A stretch of 50,635 nt of DNA from JAKALX01 sp964508715 (lineage in GTDB: Bacteria; Chloroflexota; Dehalococcoidia; Tepidiformales; Tepidiformaceae), in the NCBI GenBank assembly GCA_964508715.1, contig CAZDUX010000023.1:1-50635 (forward strand), written 5' to 3'. Shown here piece by piece: positions 8,094-16,650 of the stretch (position 1 is its first letter; every line of letters begins with the position of its first letter). A program made the position numbers and the translations under genes. Under the pieces are notes generated by a model. The model ran no database searches. It saw only the letters and a list, made by a program, of their open reading frames with translations, and had not been told where the DNA came from.

Positions 8094-8731
8094 GAATCGC
8101 TCCCGGGCAGGCGCGGGCCATCTTCGAATTTGTTCCCGGCCTTCTGTGTCGGGAACGAGCGAGCCGGGGCACCAACGGCAGTGTGGTCCGGGGGGATGTC
8201 ATCAATGACGACGGCGTTCGCCCCAATCTTCACGTTGTCTCCAATCGTCACCGGGCCGAGGATCTTGGCTCCTGTTCCGATATTGACGAAGTTGCCGATG
8301 GTGGGGCCCCAGAGTTCAAACGGCTTCCGTTCACTATTCGTGATGCCGAGCGTCACGAATGGGTTGATCTGGACATTGTCGCCGAGCCTGGTCCAGCCAT
8401 CGAGAACGACGTGGCCGTGGGCGATGATGAGTCCACCGCTCGTGCGCACATGGTTACCGATAGTGACCCCGAAGAGGATGTGGTTGATGCGCGAGAGGGT
8501 AGTCGCGACGGGCGGCAGGCCGCAATCGTAGAAGAAGGTCTGGAGTCGAAAGAGGAATACCGATGGGAAGGTATGGACCGTGAAAAGCAGATAGAAAAAG
8601 AGGAGCACCCGAGAGCGGCGTCGCGAAAAGAGGCCGAACTTCATTGGCCAGGCACCGTAGATATCCATATCGCGCGAGACGAGGTGGCGCGAGATGCGGA
8701 GTTGCTCCCGGACACTGGCTGGTGAAACCAT
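8090..8731 (-). CDS. Hexapeptide-repeat acyltransferase (serine O-acetyltransferase-like)
   Basis: 213 residues. The C-terminal half is a left-handed beta-helix built of hexapeptides: VTIGNHVRTSGGLIIAHGHV, then TRLGDNVQINPFVTLGI, IGNFVNIGTGAKILGPV and IGDNVKIGANAVVIDD, ending with DHTAVGAPAR. This is the layout of serine acetyltransferase and related O-acetyltransferases. The N-terminal part has a basic patch and one hydrophobic stretch (RRRSRVLLFFYLLFTVHTFP), unusual for CysE, so it may act on a membrane or surface-sugar substrate. ATG at 8731 has GAGGT at about eight bases; the open frame extends further upstream but without homology. Confidence 0.8.
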   Translation of the reverse strand: MVSPASVREQLRISRHLVSRDMDIYGAWPMKFGLFSRRRSRVLLFFYLLFTVHTFPSVFLFRLQTFFYDCGLPPVATTLSRINHILFGVTIGNHVRTSGGLIIAHGHVVLDGWTRLGDNVQINPFVTLGITNSERKPFELWGPTIGNFVNIGTGAKILGPVTIGDNVKIGANAVVIDDIPPDHTAVGAPARSFPTQKAGNKFEDGPRLPGSDS

Positions 8732-8866
8732 TCGCGACCTCGCATCCACTTGTCGGGCCGGGGCCCAGGCCGAGAGTGTAGGCCGCGAGTGGAAGATCGC
8801 GAAACCACGCAGCCGCGAGGCAGGAGCGTTAGCGCGGGTATGCACCTGGGAGGGTAGACTGCGGCG

Positions 8867-10366
8867 GTGGCTGCACGTCCAGAGCCCACGCGCGGTATCC
8901 AATTCCAGATTGAAGATCCGCCAGCGCCGCTCCTGCGCTGGCACACGGTGGCACCCGTTGTGCTCGTTGCCCTGGGCTGCCTGCTCGCCATTGTCATCTA
9001 CTGGCCCGCGCTCGGTTCACCACCGTTCGGTGACGACTACATCTATCTGCGGGCGGCGCGAGACCTGAGTTTTGCGGACTTCGCAAAGGCTGCAATCACG
9101 CCGCAGTACCAGGGGAGCGAGATCCTGCTAACCGACCGATTCTGGCGGCCCCTCTACTTCCTCTCGTTCAAAGCCCTCTGGCCGATCTTTCACGGCCACA
9201 TGCTGCCCTATCACCTGCTGCTCCTGGCCGTGCATTTCGGGACGGTGCTGATGACCTGGGCTCTCGCGAAGCGGCTCCTGCGCAGCGCAATGGGTGCGAG
9301 CCTGGCCGCGTTGATTGTGGCCGTGCACCCCGCCGGTGTTGACTCAATTGCGTGGGTTTCCAGCCTCAACAGCGTGGCTGTCCCCCTGATGCTCGGAGCG
9401 TGGCTTGCTTTCGCCGCGGCGGCAGAGAGTGATTCGAAGCGGAGGCGATGGCAATTCGTCACGCTCTCCACTGTGTTATGCGTCGCAGCACTCGGGTTTC
9501 GTGAGACGGCAGTGGCCATCGTCCCGGTTATCGTGGCCTGGTACCTGTGCTGCCCGGCACGCACGAGACTGTACAACTGGCGCGCCTATCTGCCTCTGCT
9601 TCCGCTCGTGGCGCTCATCGGCCTCCATGCCGTGATTCGAACGCGGTTCTTCACGGCGCCGTTCGCGGACGAGTTCCAGTACCAGTGGGGCCGGCACATG
9701 GTCTCCAACTCCTGGGAACTCCTGCGGTTCGGGCCGGCGCCGTTCAATTCGGGCATCTCTGGTGCACGAGCGCTGACATCCAACGGTGCAGGGGTTGCGA
9801 TCATAGCGCTGGGTGCATGGGCGGCCATCTCGAGGCGCTGGCTCCTATTCGCCCTCTTCCTTGCATTCGGATTATCGCTAGCACCATTTGCACCGCTGGC
9901 TTTCGGGCTCGACCGCCGATATTTCTATTTTGCGGCGCCGTTCTTCGCAATATTCGCCGTCCAGGCCGCGATCGAGGTACGCACCGTGCTGCCGGAAGTC
10001 GTGAGAGCCGCGCGAGCTCTCACCGCCTCGAGCGCGGTATTCATCGCGCTGGTCGTGATTGGTGGTGTCGTGCTCGGGAATGACCGCGTGAGGGATTGGG
10101 CCGGCCGAAACCCGGGCTCTGTGCAGAAATGGGTCGATCAACTGCGAGCCACCTATCCAACGCTGCCGGCGGGTGGAACGCTGTACTGCGTTGACACGCC
10201 GGTCATGCTGGCGCTATTTGGCGGGTATTCCGTGCCCCCCACGGTAAAGTATCTCTACCCCCAGGTCGGCGACGCGAAATATGTCGAGCGGGCCAATCTC
10301 GCCGCCGTGGGCGCAAGCCTCGGCCCGAATGACCGAATCTTCATTTACAAGCCCGGCCCGAACTGA
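8867..10366 (+). CDS. Polytopic membrane protein, GT-C glycosyltransferase-like
   Basis: 499 residues with about eleven hydrophobic segments. After the first helix the exterior loop contains GSPPFGDDYIYLRAARDLSF; an acidic pair in this loop is the catalytic site of GT-C enzymes (PMT/ArnT type). It continues with RFWRPLYFLSFKALW and HMLPYHLLLLAVHFG, patterns common in bacterial O-mannosyltransferase-like proteins. The C-terminus is a short soluble segment. GT-C enzymes use polyprenyl-phosphate sugars to glycosylate proteins or lipids on the outer face of the membrane. Start is GTG at 8867 with GGGAGGG about 11 bases before. It is divergent from the acyltransferase gene. Confidence 0.65.
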   Translation: MAARPEPTRGIQFQIEDPPAPLLRWHTVAPVVLVALGCLLAIVIYWPALGSPPFGDDYIYLRAARDLSFADFAKAAITPQYQGSEILLTDRFWRPLYFLSFKALWPIFHGHMLPYHLLLLAVHFGTVLMTWALAKRLLRSAMGASLAALIVAVHPAGVDSIAWVSSLNSVAVPLMLGAWLAFAAAAESDSKRRRWQFVTLSTVLCVAALGFRETAVAIVPVIVAWYLCCPARTRLYNWRAYLPLLPLVALIGLHAVIRTRFFTAPFADEFQYQWGRHMVSNSWELLRFGPAPFNSGISGARALTSNGAGVAIIALGAWAAISRRWLLFALFLAFGLSLAPFAPLAFGLDRRYFYFAAPFFAIFAVQAAIEVRTVLPEVVRAARALTASSAVFIALVVIGGVVLGNDRVRDWAGRNPGSVQKWVDQLRATYPTLPAGGTLYCVDTPVMLALFGGYSVPPTVKYLYPQVGDAKYVERANLAAVGASLGPNDRIFIYKPGPN

Positions 10367-10371
10367 GCAGC

Positions 10372-11232
10372 CTACTCGTAGTGAAAGAATCCCCGCCCGG
10401 TCTTGCGTCCGAGGTGGCCCAGGGAAACGAGGCGGCGCAGGAGTGTAGGCGCTTTGAAGCGCGGCTCCCCGTACTCTTCGAACATGCTCTCGGCGATGAG
10501 CTTGAGCGTATCGAGGCCGATGAGGTCTGCGGTCGCGAGTGGTCCCATCGTGTGGTTGAGGCCAAGCTTGCACGCCTTGTCGATATCTTCGGCAGTCGCC
10601 ACCCCGCTATCGAGCAGGTCGATCGCATCGAAGATGAACGGGACGAGCAAACGGTTCGCGATGAAGCCCGGCGTGTCCTTCACCTGCACCGGTACACGCC
10701 CGAGCTTCGCACACACCTGCAGGGCATCGGCGAGTGTCTCTTCGGTGGTGCTCGCCGTCGAGACGACCTCCACGAGCTTGAGCGCCCATGGCGGATTGAA
10801 GAAATGGAGCCCGATGACCCGCTCGGGGCGGCCGCTCGCAGCTGCCATCTCGCTGAGCGGTAGCGAGCTCGTGTTGCTGGCGAGGAGTGCATCGGGGCGG
10901 CAGACGGCGCCGAGCGTCTTGAAGATGCGTGTCTTGACGGCGTGGTCCTCGACGACAGCCTCGATGACACAATCAGCATCACCCACAGTGCCCAGGTCCT
11001 CCCAATCATCGGCTCCAAACAGGCGTTCGCTTGCAGCCTGGGCCTCGACCTTGCCAATCCGGCCGCGCTCAGCCTCGCGTTCGAGGCGCTTGCGGATTGC
11101 CGCAATTCCGCCTTCGACGCGCACCCGGTCGATGTCGACCAGCGTCACATCGACGCCGCTGCAGGCCGCCACCTGGGCGATTCCACTCCCCATGAGGCCC
11201 GAACCGATGATGCCGATGCGTTCCAGGCGCAC
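10372..11232 (-). CDS. 3-hydroxyacyl-CoA (3-hydroxybutyryl-CoA) dehydrogenase
   Basis: 286 residues, the standard length of the stand-alone enzyme. The NAD-binding motif GIIGSGLMGSGIAQ starts at residue 7. SNTSSLPLSEMA, the catalytic His region GLHFFNPPWALKLVEVV, and DTPGFIANRLLVPF all match the family, as does the C-terminal dimer domain ending GRKTGRGFFHYE. It interconverts 3-hydroxyacyl-CoA and 3-oxoacyl-CoA in beta-oxidation or butyrate-type metabolism. GTG at 11232 is preceded by AAAGGAGAC at ideal spacing. It is divergent from two hot-dog dehydratase genes, consistent with a shared acyl-CoA role. Confidence 0.95.
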   Translation of the reverse strand: MRLERIGIIGSGLMGSGIAQVAACSGVDVTLVDIDRVRVEGGIAAIRKRLEREAERGRIGKVEAQAASERLFGADDWEDLGTVGDADCVIEAVVEDHAVKTRIFKTLGAVCRPDALLASNTSSLPLSEMAAASGRPERVIGLHFFNPPWALKLVEVVSTASTTEETLADALQVCAKLGRVPVQVKDTPGFIANRLLVPFIFDAIDLLDSGVATAEDIDKACKLGLNHTMGPLATADLIGLDTLKLIAESMFEEYGEPRFKAPTLLRRLVSLGHLGRKTGRGFFHYE

Positions 11233-11358
11233 GTTGTCTCTCCTTTGTTGTGGCTATGCATCCATAGCGTAGGCATCATGCCACGGGACGAGTGAACAGG
11301 CGCGACGATCGACGCTCTGGTATGCTCCATCTCGCTGAATTCGCTGGAGATATGCCCG

Positions 11359-11817
11359 TTGTCCGTACCTGAACAGAGCCTCATCACCGATGAGCACCGC
11401 GCGCTCATCGGCCAGAAGAGCGAACCGACAACCGTCACCGTCAAGGAAGCCGATGCTTATCGCATGCGCGACCTTCTCGAAGACAAGGACCCACGCTGGG
11501 CCGACGAAAGCGGCATGGCGGCGGGATACGTGATCTCGAGCTTTGGCGGCCGCCCAAACCGGTCGATGCCAATGATCCTTCCAGGAGGGCTGCTGACCCA
11601 GCAAGAGTGGCGGTTCACCCGGCCGTTCAAGGTTGGCGAATCTCTGCAGGCCGTATCGCAGATCACCGATATCCGCGAACGCCTCGGCGGCCGCTATGGC
11701 TACAGCGTCCTGGTGACTACCGGCACCGACTACTACGACACGAACGGCGACCACGTTGCTGGCTCGATGATCACGATCACGCAGTTCGATCCGAAGGGGG
11801 CGAAGGGCGCCGAATGA
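11359..11817 (+). CDS. FAS1-like / MaoC-type dehydratase, N-terminal-domain protein
   Basis: 152 residues resembling the FAS1-like dehydratase domain: TVKEADAYRMRDLLEDKDPRW, then LPGGLLTQQEWRFTRPFKVGE and RYGYSVLVTTGTDYYDTNG. Such proteins pair with a MaoC hot-dog partner to form a heterodimeric hydratase for acyl-CoA substrates. The start is inferred as TTG at 11359, with GGAGA about 11 bases before; an ATG at 11352 is out of frame. Its TGA overlaps the ATG of the partner gene, so the two are likely translationally coupled and act together. Confidence 0.8.
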   Translation: MSVPEQSLITDEHRALIGQKSEPTTVTVKEADAYRMRDLLEDKDPRWADESGMAAGYVISSFGGRPNRSMPMILPGGLLTQQEWRFTRPFKVGESLQAVSQITDIRERLGGRYGYSVLVTTGTDYYDTNGDHVAGSMITITQFDPKGAKGAE

Positions 11818-12239
11818 GCCAGAGATATTACGAAGATGTGTCTGTCAACGATGAGTTGGCGCCTGTCGAGAAGCTACCAACAGCCGACCTCGCAATCGAC
11901 TTCTTCGGCCGCGACAACCCAACCAATCCTGCATTTGCCGATGCTGAAGCTGGCAAGCGCATGGGTGTCGGTGGCGCGCTCGTGCCGGGCATGCTGAAGA
12001 TGGCATGGCTCACGCAATTCGTGAGCGACTGGGCCGGCACCGAGGGGTCGGTGAAGAACCTGCGAATCGCCTTCCGGCGCCCAGACGTCGCCGACCGGCC
12101 GTTGGTCCTCGCGGGCCGCGTGGTCGACAAGCGGCAGGAGGACGGGAAGAATATCGTGGAGCTCGAAGTGGTGACGCTGGCAGAGGGTGAGCCGAGCGTG
12201 CGCGGCAACGTGCAGGTGGAGCTTCCGAGCCGGGCCTAG
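11814..12239 (+). CDS. MaoC-like hot-dog dehydratase/hydratase
   Basis: 141 residues of hot-dog type: ADLAIDFFGRDNPTNPAFADAE includes the Asp-x4-Pro-x-H/A region of R-specific enoyl-CoA hydratases, although the usual active-site His after NP is replaced (NPAFAD). VPGMLKMAWLTQFVSDWAG and LRIAFRRPDVADRPL follow the family pattern. The start ATG overlaps the preceding stop (ATGA). Because the active-site His is not where expected, catalysis may rest on the partner domain or on the next residues; this needs alignment. Confidence 0.8.
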   Translation: MSQRYYEDVSVNDELAPVEKLPTADLAIDFFGRDNPTNPAFADAEAGKRMGVGGALVPGMLKMAWLTQFVSDWAGTEGSVKNLRIAFRRPDVADRPLVLAGRVVDKRQEDGKNIVELEVVTLAEGEPSVRGNVQVELPSRA

Positions 12240-12300
12240 ACTCACGGTCGTGGGTGCCACGCGGCGCGCCGTGCGGATGCCCGGCGCCGCCTGGTATCAG

Positions 12301-13143
12301 TCAGCCCTCACGCGGGGTTCGGATGAGTCCTTCCTGGACGACGGAGACGACGCGCACACCCTCGCGGTTATACATCGCACCATGTATGAGGCCCCGCGCG
12401 GCGCGTGCCACGGGGCTGTGGCTGTAATAGAGCAGCCAGTCATCGAAACGCGGGCTGCTGTGGAACCAGACTGCGTGGTCGAGGCTGGCACTGATACGTT
12501 TCCCCCAGGTCAGCCCGTGGGGCCGTGCGGCGGTGCTGAGCAGCGTGCGGTCGCTGGCGTAGACAATCATCGCCGCATGGATGAGCGGGTCTTCCGGAAG
12601 AGCACCATCGGGCTTCACCCAGATCCGCTTGTGTGGTGGCTGCTTCTGGCCCGGAAGATCAGGGTCGACGGCACGGATGAGGATGGGGCCATCGGGCCGG
12701 CGCTCGTGTGACTCGAGTGCCTCGGATCGCGCGTCCTCCCAGTTGGGCAGGCCATCGGGATCGGGGGCTTCAGGGCCTGCCTCCTGATGTTCGATCCCGG
12801 TTTCGGGCGTCTTGAAGCTCGCAGAGAGGTCAAAGATTGCCTCGCCACCCTGGTAGGCGACCACATGCCGCGTCGTGAAGGTCCGGCCATCGCGGATACG
12901 GTCGACGACGAAGCGAATGGGGACATCGTGGCGGCCGGGCCGCAGGAAGTAGGCGTGGAGTGAGTGGATGGTCCCTTCGGCGACCGTACGACCGGCAGCG
13001 ATCACCGACTGCGCGGCCACATGACCGCCAAAGAGGCGTCCACGGCCACGACCCGGGTCGCCAAGGTAGAGGTCATCATCGAGTGCTTCGAGGTCGAGTT
13101 GTTTGAGCAGCCACTCCAGTGGAGTGCGTTTCGCGGAGGTCAT
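12301..13143 (-). CDS. tesB: Acyl-CoA thioesterase II
   Basis: 280 residues with two tandem hot-dog domains, as in TesB. Recognisable parts are LFGGHVAAQSVIAAGRTV, HSLHAYFLRPGRHDVPIRF, and in the second half RTLLSTAARPHGL and SLDHAVWFHSSPRFDDWLLY. The conserved aspartate in SLDHAVWFH is a catalytic-triad member. It hydrolyses a broad range of acyl-CoAs to free acids. Start is ATG at 13141-13143. It belongs with the nearby hydroxyacyl-CoA dehydrogenase and dehydratases in acyl-CoA turnover, although it is on the opposite strand from the dehydratases and convergent with them. Confidence 0.93.
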   Translation of the reverse strand: MTSAKRTPLEWLLKQLDLEALDDDLYLGDPGRGRGRLFGGHVAAQSVIAAGRTVAEGTIHSLHAYFLRPGRHDVPIRFVVDRIRDGRTFTTRHVVAYQGGEAIFDLSASFKTPETGIEHQEAGPEAPDPDGLPNWEDARSEALESHERRPDGPILIRAVDPDLPGQKQPPHKRIWVKPDGALPEDPLIHAAMIVYASDRTLLSTAARPHGLTWGKRISASLDHAVWFHSSPRFDDWLLYYSHSPVARAARGLIHGAMYNREGVRVVSVVQEGLIRTPREG

Positions 13144-13438
13144 GGGATGATTCTAGGGTTGGCGGCGGTAAGGCTCCGCGAGCCCCTCCCTGGGGAGTGA
13201 CCCGCGAAGCTCGAGAAGATGGAAGGAAGTCGAGCGGAAGAGGTGGCTGAGCGAGTGGCCTGGCGGCCAGGGGCATCAACACCACTATGCTGTCGTCACC
13301 TGCAATCCGGTTTTCGTGGAGTACCGTGCAGCCGCGGCAACGGTGGATCAGCACCCACTCGCCGAGCTCCCGGAGGGCGATGGCGATCGATCCCGAATGT
13401 GCCCGGCACTCGGACTTCCGGTCGCAGCACCTGGACAC
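13076..13438 (-). pseudogene. Truncated RNHCP-domain protein (C-terminal half only)
   Basis: This open frame begins at a GTG (13436-13438). Its first 75 codons (13214-13438) match the second half of RNHCP zinc-binding proteins: DRKSECRAHSGSIAIA, GEWVLIHRCRGC, NRIAGDD and LAARPLAQPPLPLDF. The N-terminal half with the CxxC and R-N-H-C-P-x-C motif is absent; the stop codon of the GNAT gene sits just upstream, and a TGA closes the frame at 13457-13459. After residue 75 the frame runs without homology into the tesB start. It is best read as a remnant left by a deletion. A short functional product is not excluded. Confidence 0.55.
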
Positions 13439-13456
13439 CTGCCCGGGCGACCGGCG

Positions 13457-13996
13457 TCAATCCGTCCTTAGCCGCTTGCCCATGACGTAGAACGGTGCTC
13501 CGCGGACGGCGAAGAGCATCTCCGTGATAACTTCGAAGCCGAGCCGCTGGTAGAGATAGTGGGCATCGCTATCGGTTCGCGTGCTGAGCACGCAGGTGTG
13601 CTCGTCGCGGCCGTCGAGCAACTGGCGAATCAGTGCTGTGCCAACGCCTTCGCTCTGATGCTTCGGTTCGACAGCGACTTCGACAAGTTCGTATGAGTCG
13701 GCGAGCCACTCCGCAGCACTGCGCGGGGAGATAGCGCGAGCGACGGTGTCGTGCCACCACTGCCCCGATGACCCGTGGTAGCCGTAGATCATCCCGATGA
13801 CGTTCTCAGGCGGTTCAACGGCCGCGTAGGCATGGAACCCTGGCCGGAGCGAGTGGATCTCCTGGACGCGTGTGCGAATCTCAGCGCCTCGATCGGGGTC
13901 GGAATACGGTGGTTCGGCGAAGGCGTCGCCGTACACACGAATGGCCCCCTCGAACAGGGGGCCACGCGTGGGCAGCGGCAAGATCTGCCAGTTCAT
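13457..13996 (-). CDS. GNAT family N-acetyltransferase
   Basis: 179 residues. The acetyl-CoA binding motif A is visible as ELVEVAVEPKHQSEGVGTALIRQLLDG-type sequence at about residues 103-128 (Q-x-x-G-x-G/A). LSTRTDSDAHYLYQRLGFEV is the motif B end of GNAT proteins. The acceptor is unknown. Its ATG (13994-13996) overlaps the TGA of the AAA-ATPase gene (13993-13995), so the two are translationally coupled. Confidence 0.88.
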   Translation of the reverse strand: MNWQILPLPTRGPLFEGAIRVYGDAFAEPPYSDPDRGAEIRTRVQEIHSLRPGFHAYAAVEPPENVIGMIYGYHGSSGQWWHDTVARAISPRSAAEWLADSYELVEVAVEPKHQSEGVGTALIRQLLDGRDEHTCVLSTRTDSDAHYLYQRLGFEVITEMLFAVRGAPFYVMGKRLRTD

Positions 13997-15393
13997 CCTC
14001 GATACTGGGCCTTACCGGCGACTTTGTCCTTGTTCAGCCGCTTGTTGAGGTGGAGTCCTTCGAGAATGAACTCGACGGCAGCGGCGGTTTCGGCGGGGTT
14101 GGTGCCTGCACCTGCCTTCTGGACGGCAGGCCAGAGGCCTTCGATCTGCTGGGCGAGTTTGACGTAGGTCTCGCTGGGCACCATGTCGCCAACTTCAACG
14201 GCCACGCCAGACTTGAAGCGATTGACGACCTGTTCGAGTTCGCCCAGGTTGTAGTGGCGGTTGAAGACAGCCACGACGGCACCCTGGATGAGCTTGTCGA
14301 TGATCTGCTCCTCGCGGCCTTCCTCAACGGTCTCGAATTCGACCTTTCCGGAGAGCGTCGGAACCACGTAGGGAAGATCAGAGACACGGGGGACGACGAC
14401 GTCCTCGCCGGTGATGATGGCGCGGCGGAGGGCGTTCGCGAGCATGCTTTCGTAGTTGGCGATGCTGGCCCGGACGCTAACACCGGAGCGCTGGTTGACG
14501 TCGGGGCTACGGCGCGCGAGCCGCGAGATCTCGGCGATGATCTCTTTCATGTACGGCGGCACGGTGACATTGAAGTCGGCTGGCACCGGGTGGTGTTCCG
14601 CTTCCATGATGTCAATTTCGTGCTCGATCCTCGCGGGATAATGGGTGCGAACCTGGGTACCGTAGCGGTCCTTCAACGGGGTGATGATGCGCCCGCGGTT
14701 CGTGTAGTCCTCGGGGTTTGCGCTGGCAACAACAAAGACATCGAGCGGGAGGCGGATCCGGTAGCCGCGGATCTGGACGTCGCGCTCTTCCATGATGTTG
14801 AGCAGGCCAACCTGGATGCGCTCGGCCAGGTCGGGGAGTTCGTTGATGCAGAAGATGCCCCGGTTTGTACGAGGGATCAGCCCGTAATGAATGGTGAGCT
14901 CATCGGAGAGATAGCGGCCCTCGGCGACCTTGATCGGGTCGACTTCGCCGATGAGGTCGGCGATGGTGATATCGGGGGTAGCCAGCTTTTCACCGTAGCG
15001 CTTGTCACGCTCGAGCCACTCGATTTCGGCACCATCGCCTTTTTCAGCGATGAGGTCGCGGCCTTGCTGGGTGATTGGATGGTACGGGTTCTCCGGGATT
15101 TCGCAGCCCTTGAGGACGGGGGTAGCGTCATCGAGCAGCGATACCATTGAGCGAATGATGCGGGACTTTGCCTGCCCGCGTTCGCCGAGGAAGATGATGT
15201 CCTGCCCGGCGAGGATGGCATTGACGATGTGCGGAATCACCGTTTCTTCGTATCCGTAGACGCCAGGGAAGAGGTCTTCGCCGCCGCGGATCTTCGCGAT
15301 GAGGTTTTTTCGCATCTCTTCGCGTACGGGAAGGACTTCATAGCCCGCCGCACGGAGTTCGCCGACTGTTCGAGGCCGTTCGAGAGTTGTCAC
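13993..15393 (-). CDS. AAA+ ATPase, magnesium-chelatase subunit I-like
   Basis: 466 residues. Walker A is G70ERGQAKS77, Walker B is IFCINE (180-185, with N in place of the usual D), and sensor 1 is in FVVASANPEDYTNRG. This order, plus the insert GLIPRTNRGIFCINELPDL, is that of ChlI/BchI-like and MoxR-like ATPases. No chlorophyll genes are seen, so a role in remodelling or cofactor insertion with a VWA-domain partner is more likely; no such partner is in this window. GTG at 15393 was chosen: it lies about 11 bases after GAGGAGGA. An open frame continues upstream with basic, non-conserved sequence. Confidence 0.83.
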   Translation of the reverse strand: MTTLERPRTVGELRAAGYEVLPVREEMRKNLIAKIRGGEDLFPGVYGYEETVIPHIVNAILAGQDIIFLGERGQAKSRIIRSMVSLLDDATPVLKGCEIPENPYHPITQQGRDLIAEKGDGAEIEWLERDKRYGEKLATPDITIADLIGEVDPIKVAEGRYLSDELTIHYGLIPRTNRGIFCINELPDLAERIQVGLLNIMEERDVQIRGYRIRLPLDVFVVASANPEDYTNRGRIITPLKDRYGTQVRTHYPARIEHEIDIMEAEHHPVPADFNVTVPPYMKEIIAEISRLARRSPDVNQRSGVSVRASIANYESMLANALRRAIITGEDVVVPRVSDLPYVVPTLSGKVEFETVEEGREEQIIDKLIQGAVVAVFNRHYNLGELEQVVNRFKSGVAVEVGDMVPSETYVKLAQQIEGLWPAVQKAGAGTNPAETAAAVEFILEGLHLNKRLNKDKVAGKAQYRG

Positions 15394-15708
15394 GCCTGTC
15401 CATTCCTCCTCTTCGCCGCCCATCGAGGGGCTGCGAGTCCGCCGCCTGGACAGGGAGGCCGCAAACGCGACACCCGCCGCCATATCCGGCATCCGCCCAA
15501 GAAAGGCGAATCGTGAGGCTCGAAGCGCCGAAGCCACACGTAGAATCGATCATAGGTGTGCCAATAGGCGTGTCAACCGCACTCCATCGGCCCCGGTAAT
15601 GCGTGCCAGACCGGCGGGCGCGTTGGGAGAAACCCTGCTGCAGAGGTGAGCCAGCGCTTCCGATACCTACCGTGAAGTCTCGCGGCCCGGCCGTTCGAGG
15701 AGTGAAGC

Positions 15709-16650
15709 ATGGGCGAGCCAGCCGAAGCGCTCGAACCCGACGGCAACAACATTACGGCGCTGCCCGGTGCCGATGCCCCGGTTTCCATCAACCGGAAGGC
15801 CGAGGGTGGACTCTCGCTGCAATTCAGTTTCGATATCCCGAAGATCCCGAAAGTCATGGCCATCGGGTCGTGGACGCACCAGCAGATGCTCAACGGTGCG
15901 TTGCTGCTCGCGGTCGCGCTCCTCGGAGGCTGGACGGCCTACCAGGCGAAGTTCGCAGATGGTGCCCACGAAGCTGTGTCCGCGGCACCCGCCGCCAATA
16001 CCCGGGCGAACGTCGCGACAACCTTCAATCCGACGGTCGATCGGCCGCAGATTGCAGCGGGGGCATACATCGATAGCCTCGCATCCGTCATCGGCGACGT
16101 GCAGATTGGGACGAAGGTGTATATCGCCCCATTCGCCAGCATCCGGGGGGATGAAGGCCAGCCGATCGTTATCGGCGCGGGTTCAAATGTGCAGGATGGT
16201 GTGGTTGTCCATGCGCTCGAGACATTCGAGAGCGGGCAGATCATCGAGAAGAACCAGGTGACGGTCGAGGGCAAGAAGTACGCGGTGTTCATCGGTGCGG
16301 GCGTGTCCCTTGCACACCAGAGCCAGGTGCATGGTCCCGCCGCCGTGGGCGATCACACATTCGTCGGGATGCAGGCCCTGGTGTTCAAGTCGGTCATTGC
16401 GAAGAACTGCGTCATTGAGCCCGGGGCACGAGTGATCGGCGTGACGATCGCCGAGGGCCGCTACGTACCGGCAGGCGCGGTCATCACGACGCAGGAGGCA
16501 GCCGATGCGCTCCCGAAGATCACCGACAGCTACCAGTACGCGAAGCTCAATGACGGAGTGCTCCATGTGAACGAGCAGTTCGCCGACAGGTACCTCCAGC
16601 TCGGTAACGGCGGCCAATCAGGCGGTGGCGCGAACGGTGAGGGTCACTAA
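15709..16650 (+). CDS. cam: Gamma-class carbonic anhydrase, Cam type, membrane-anchored
   Basis: 313 residues. An N-terminal soluble stretch and one hydrophobic segment (about 60-78) precede a left-handed beta-helix domain from about residue 105. The domain closely matches methanogen Cam: ASIRGDEGQPIVIG, GSNVQDGVVVHALET, then YAVFIGAGVSLAHQSQVHGP. The zinc ligands H168, H203 and H208 are present, with E149 and E171 at the Cam proton-transfer positions that CamH proteins lack. It hydrates CO2, probably outside the cell or at the membrane. ATG at 15709 follows GAGGAG. Its TAA interlocks with the stop of the convergent mobA. Confidence 0.9.
   Translation: MGEPAEALEPDGNNITALPGADAPVSINRKAEGGLSLQFSFDIPKIPKVMAIGSWTHQQMLNGALLLAVALLGGWTAYQAKFADGAHEAVSAAPAANTRANVATTFNPTVDRPQIAAGAYIDSLASVIGDVQIGTKVYIAPFASIRGDEGQPIVIGAGSNVQDGVVVHALETFESGQIIEKNQVTVEGKKYAVFIGAGVSLAHQSQVHGPAAVGDHTFVGMQALVFKSVIAKNCVIEPGARVIGVTIAEGRYVPAGAVITTQEAADALPKITDSYQYAKLNDGVLHVNEQFADRYLQLGNGGQSGGGANGEGH

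Noticed and set aside
13870..15150. 426-codon plus-strand open frame opposite the AAA ATPase
   Set aside because: Low-complexity Asp/Val-rich shadow translation; the minus strand has the Walker motifs.
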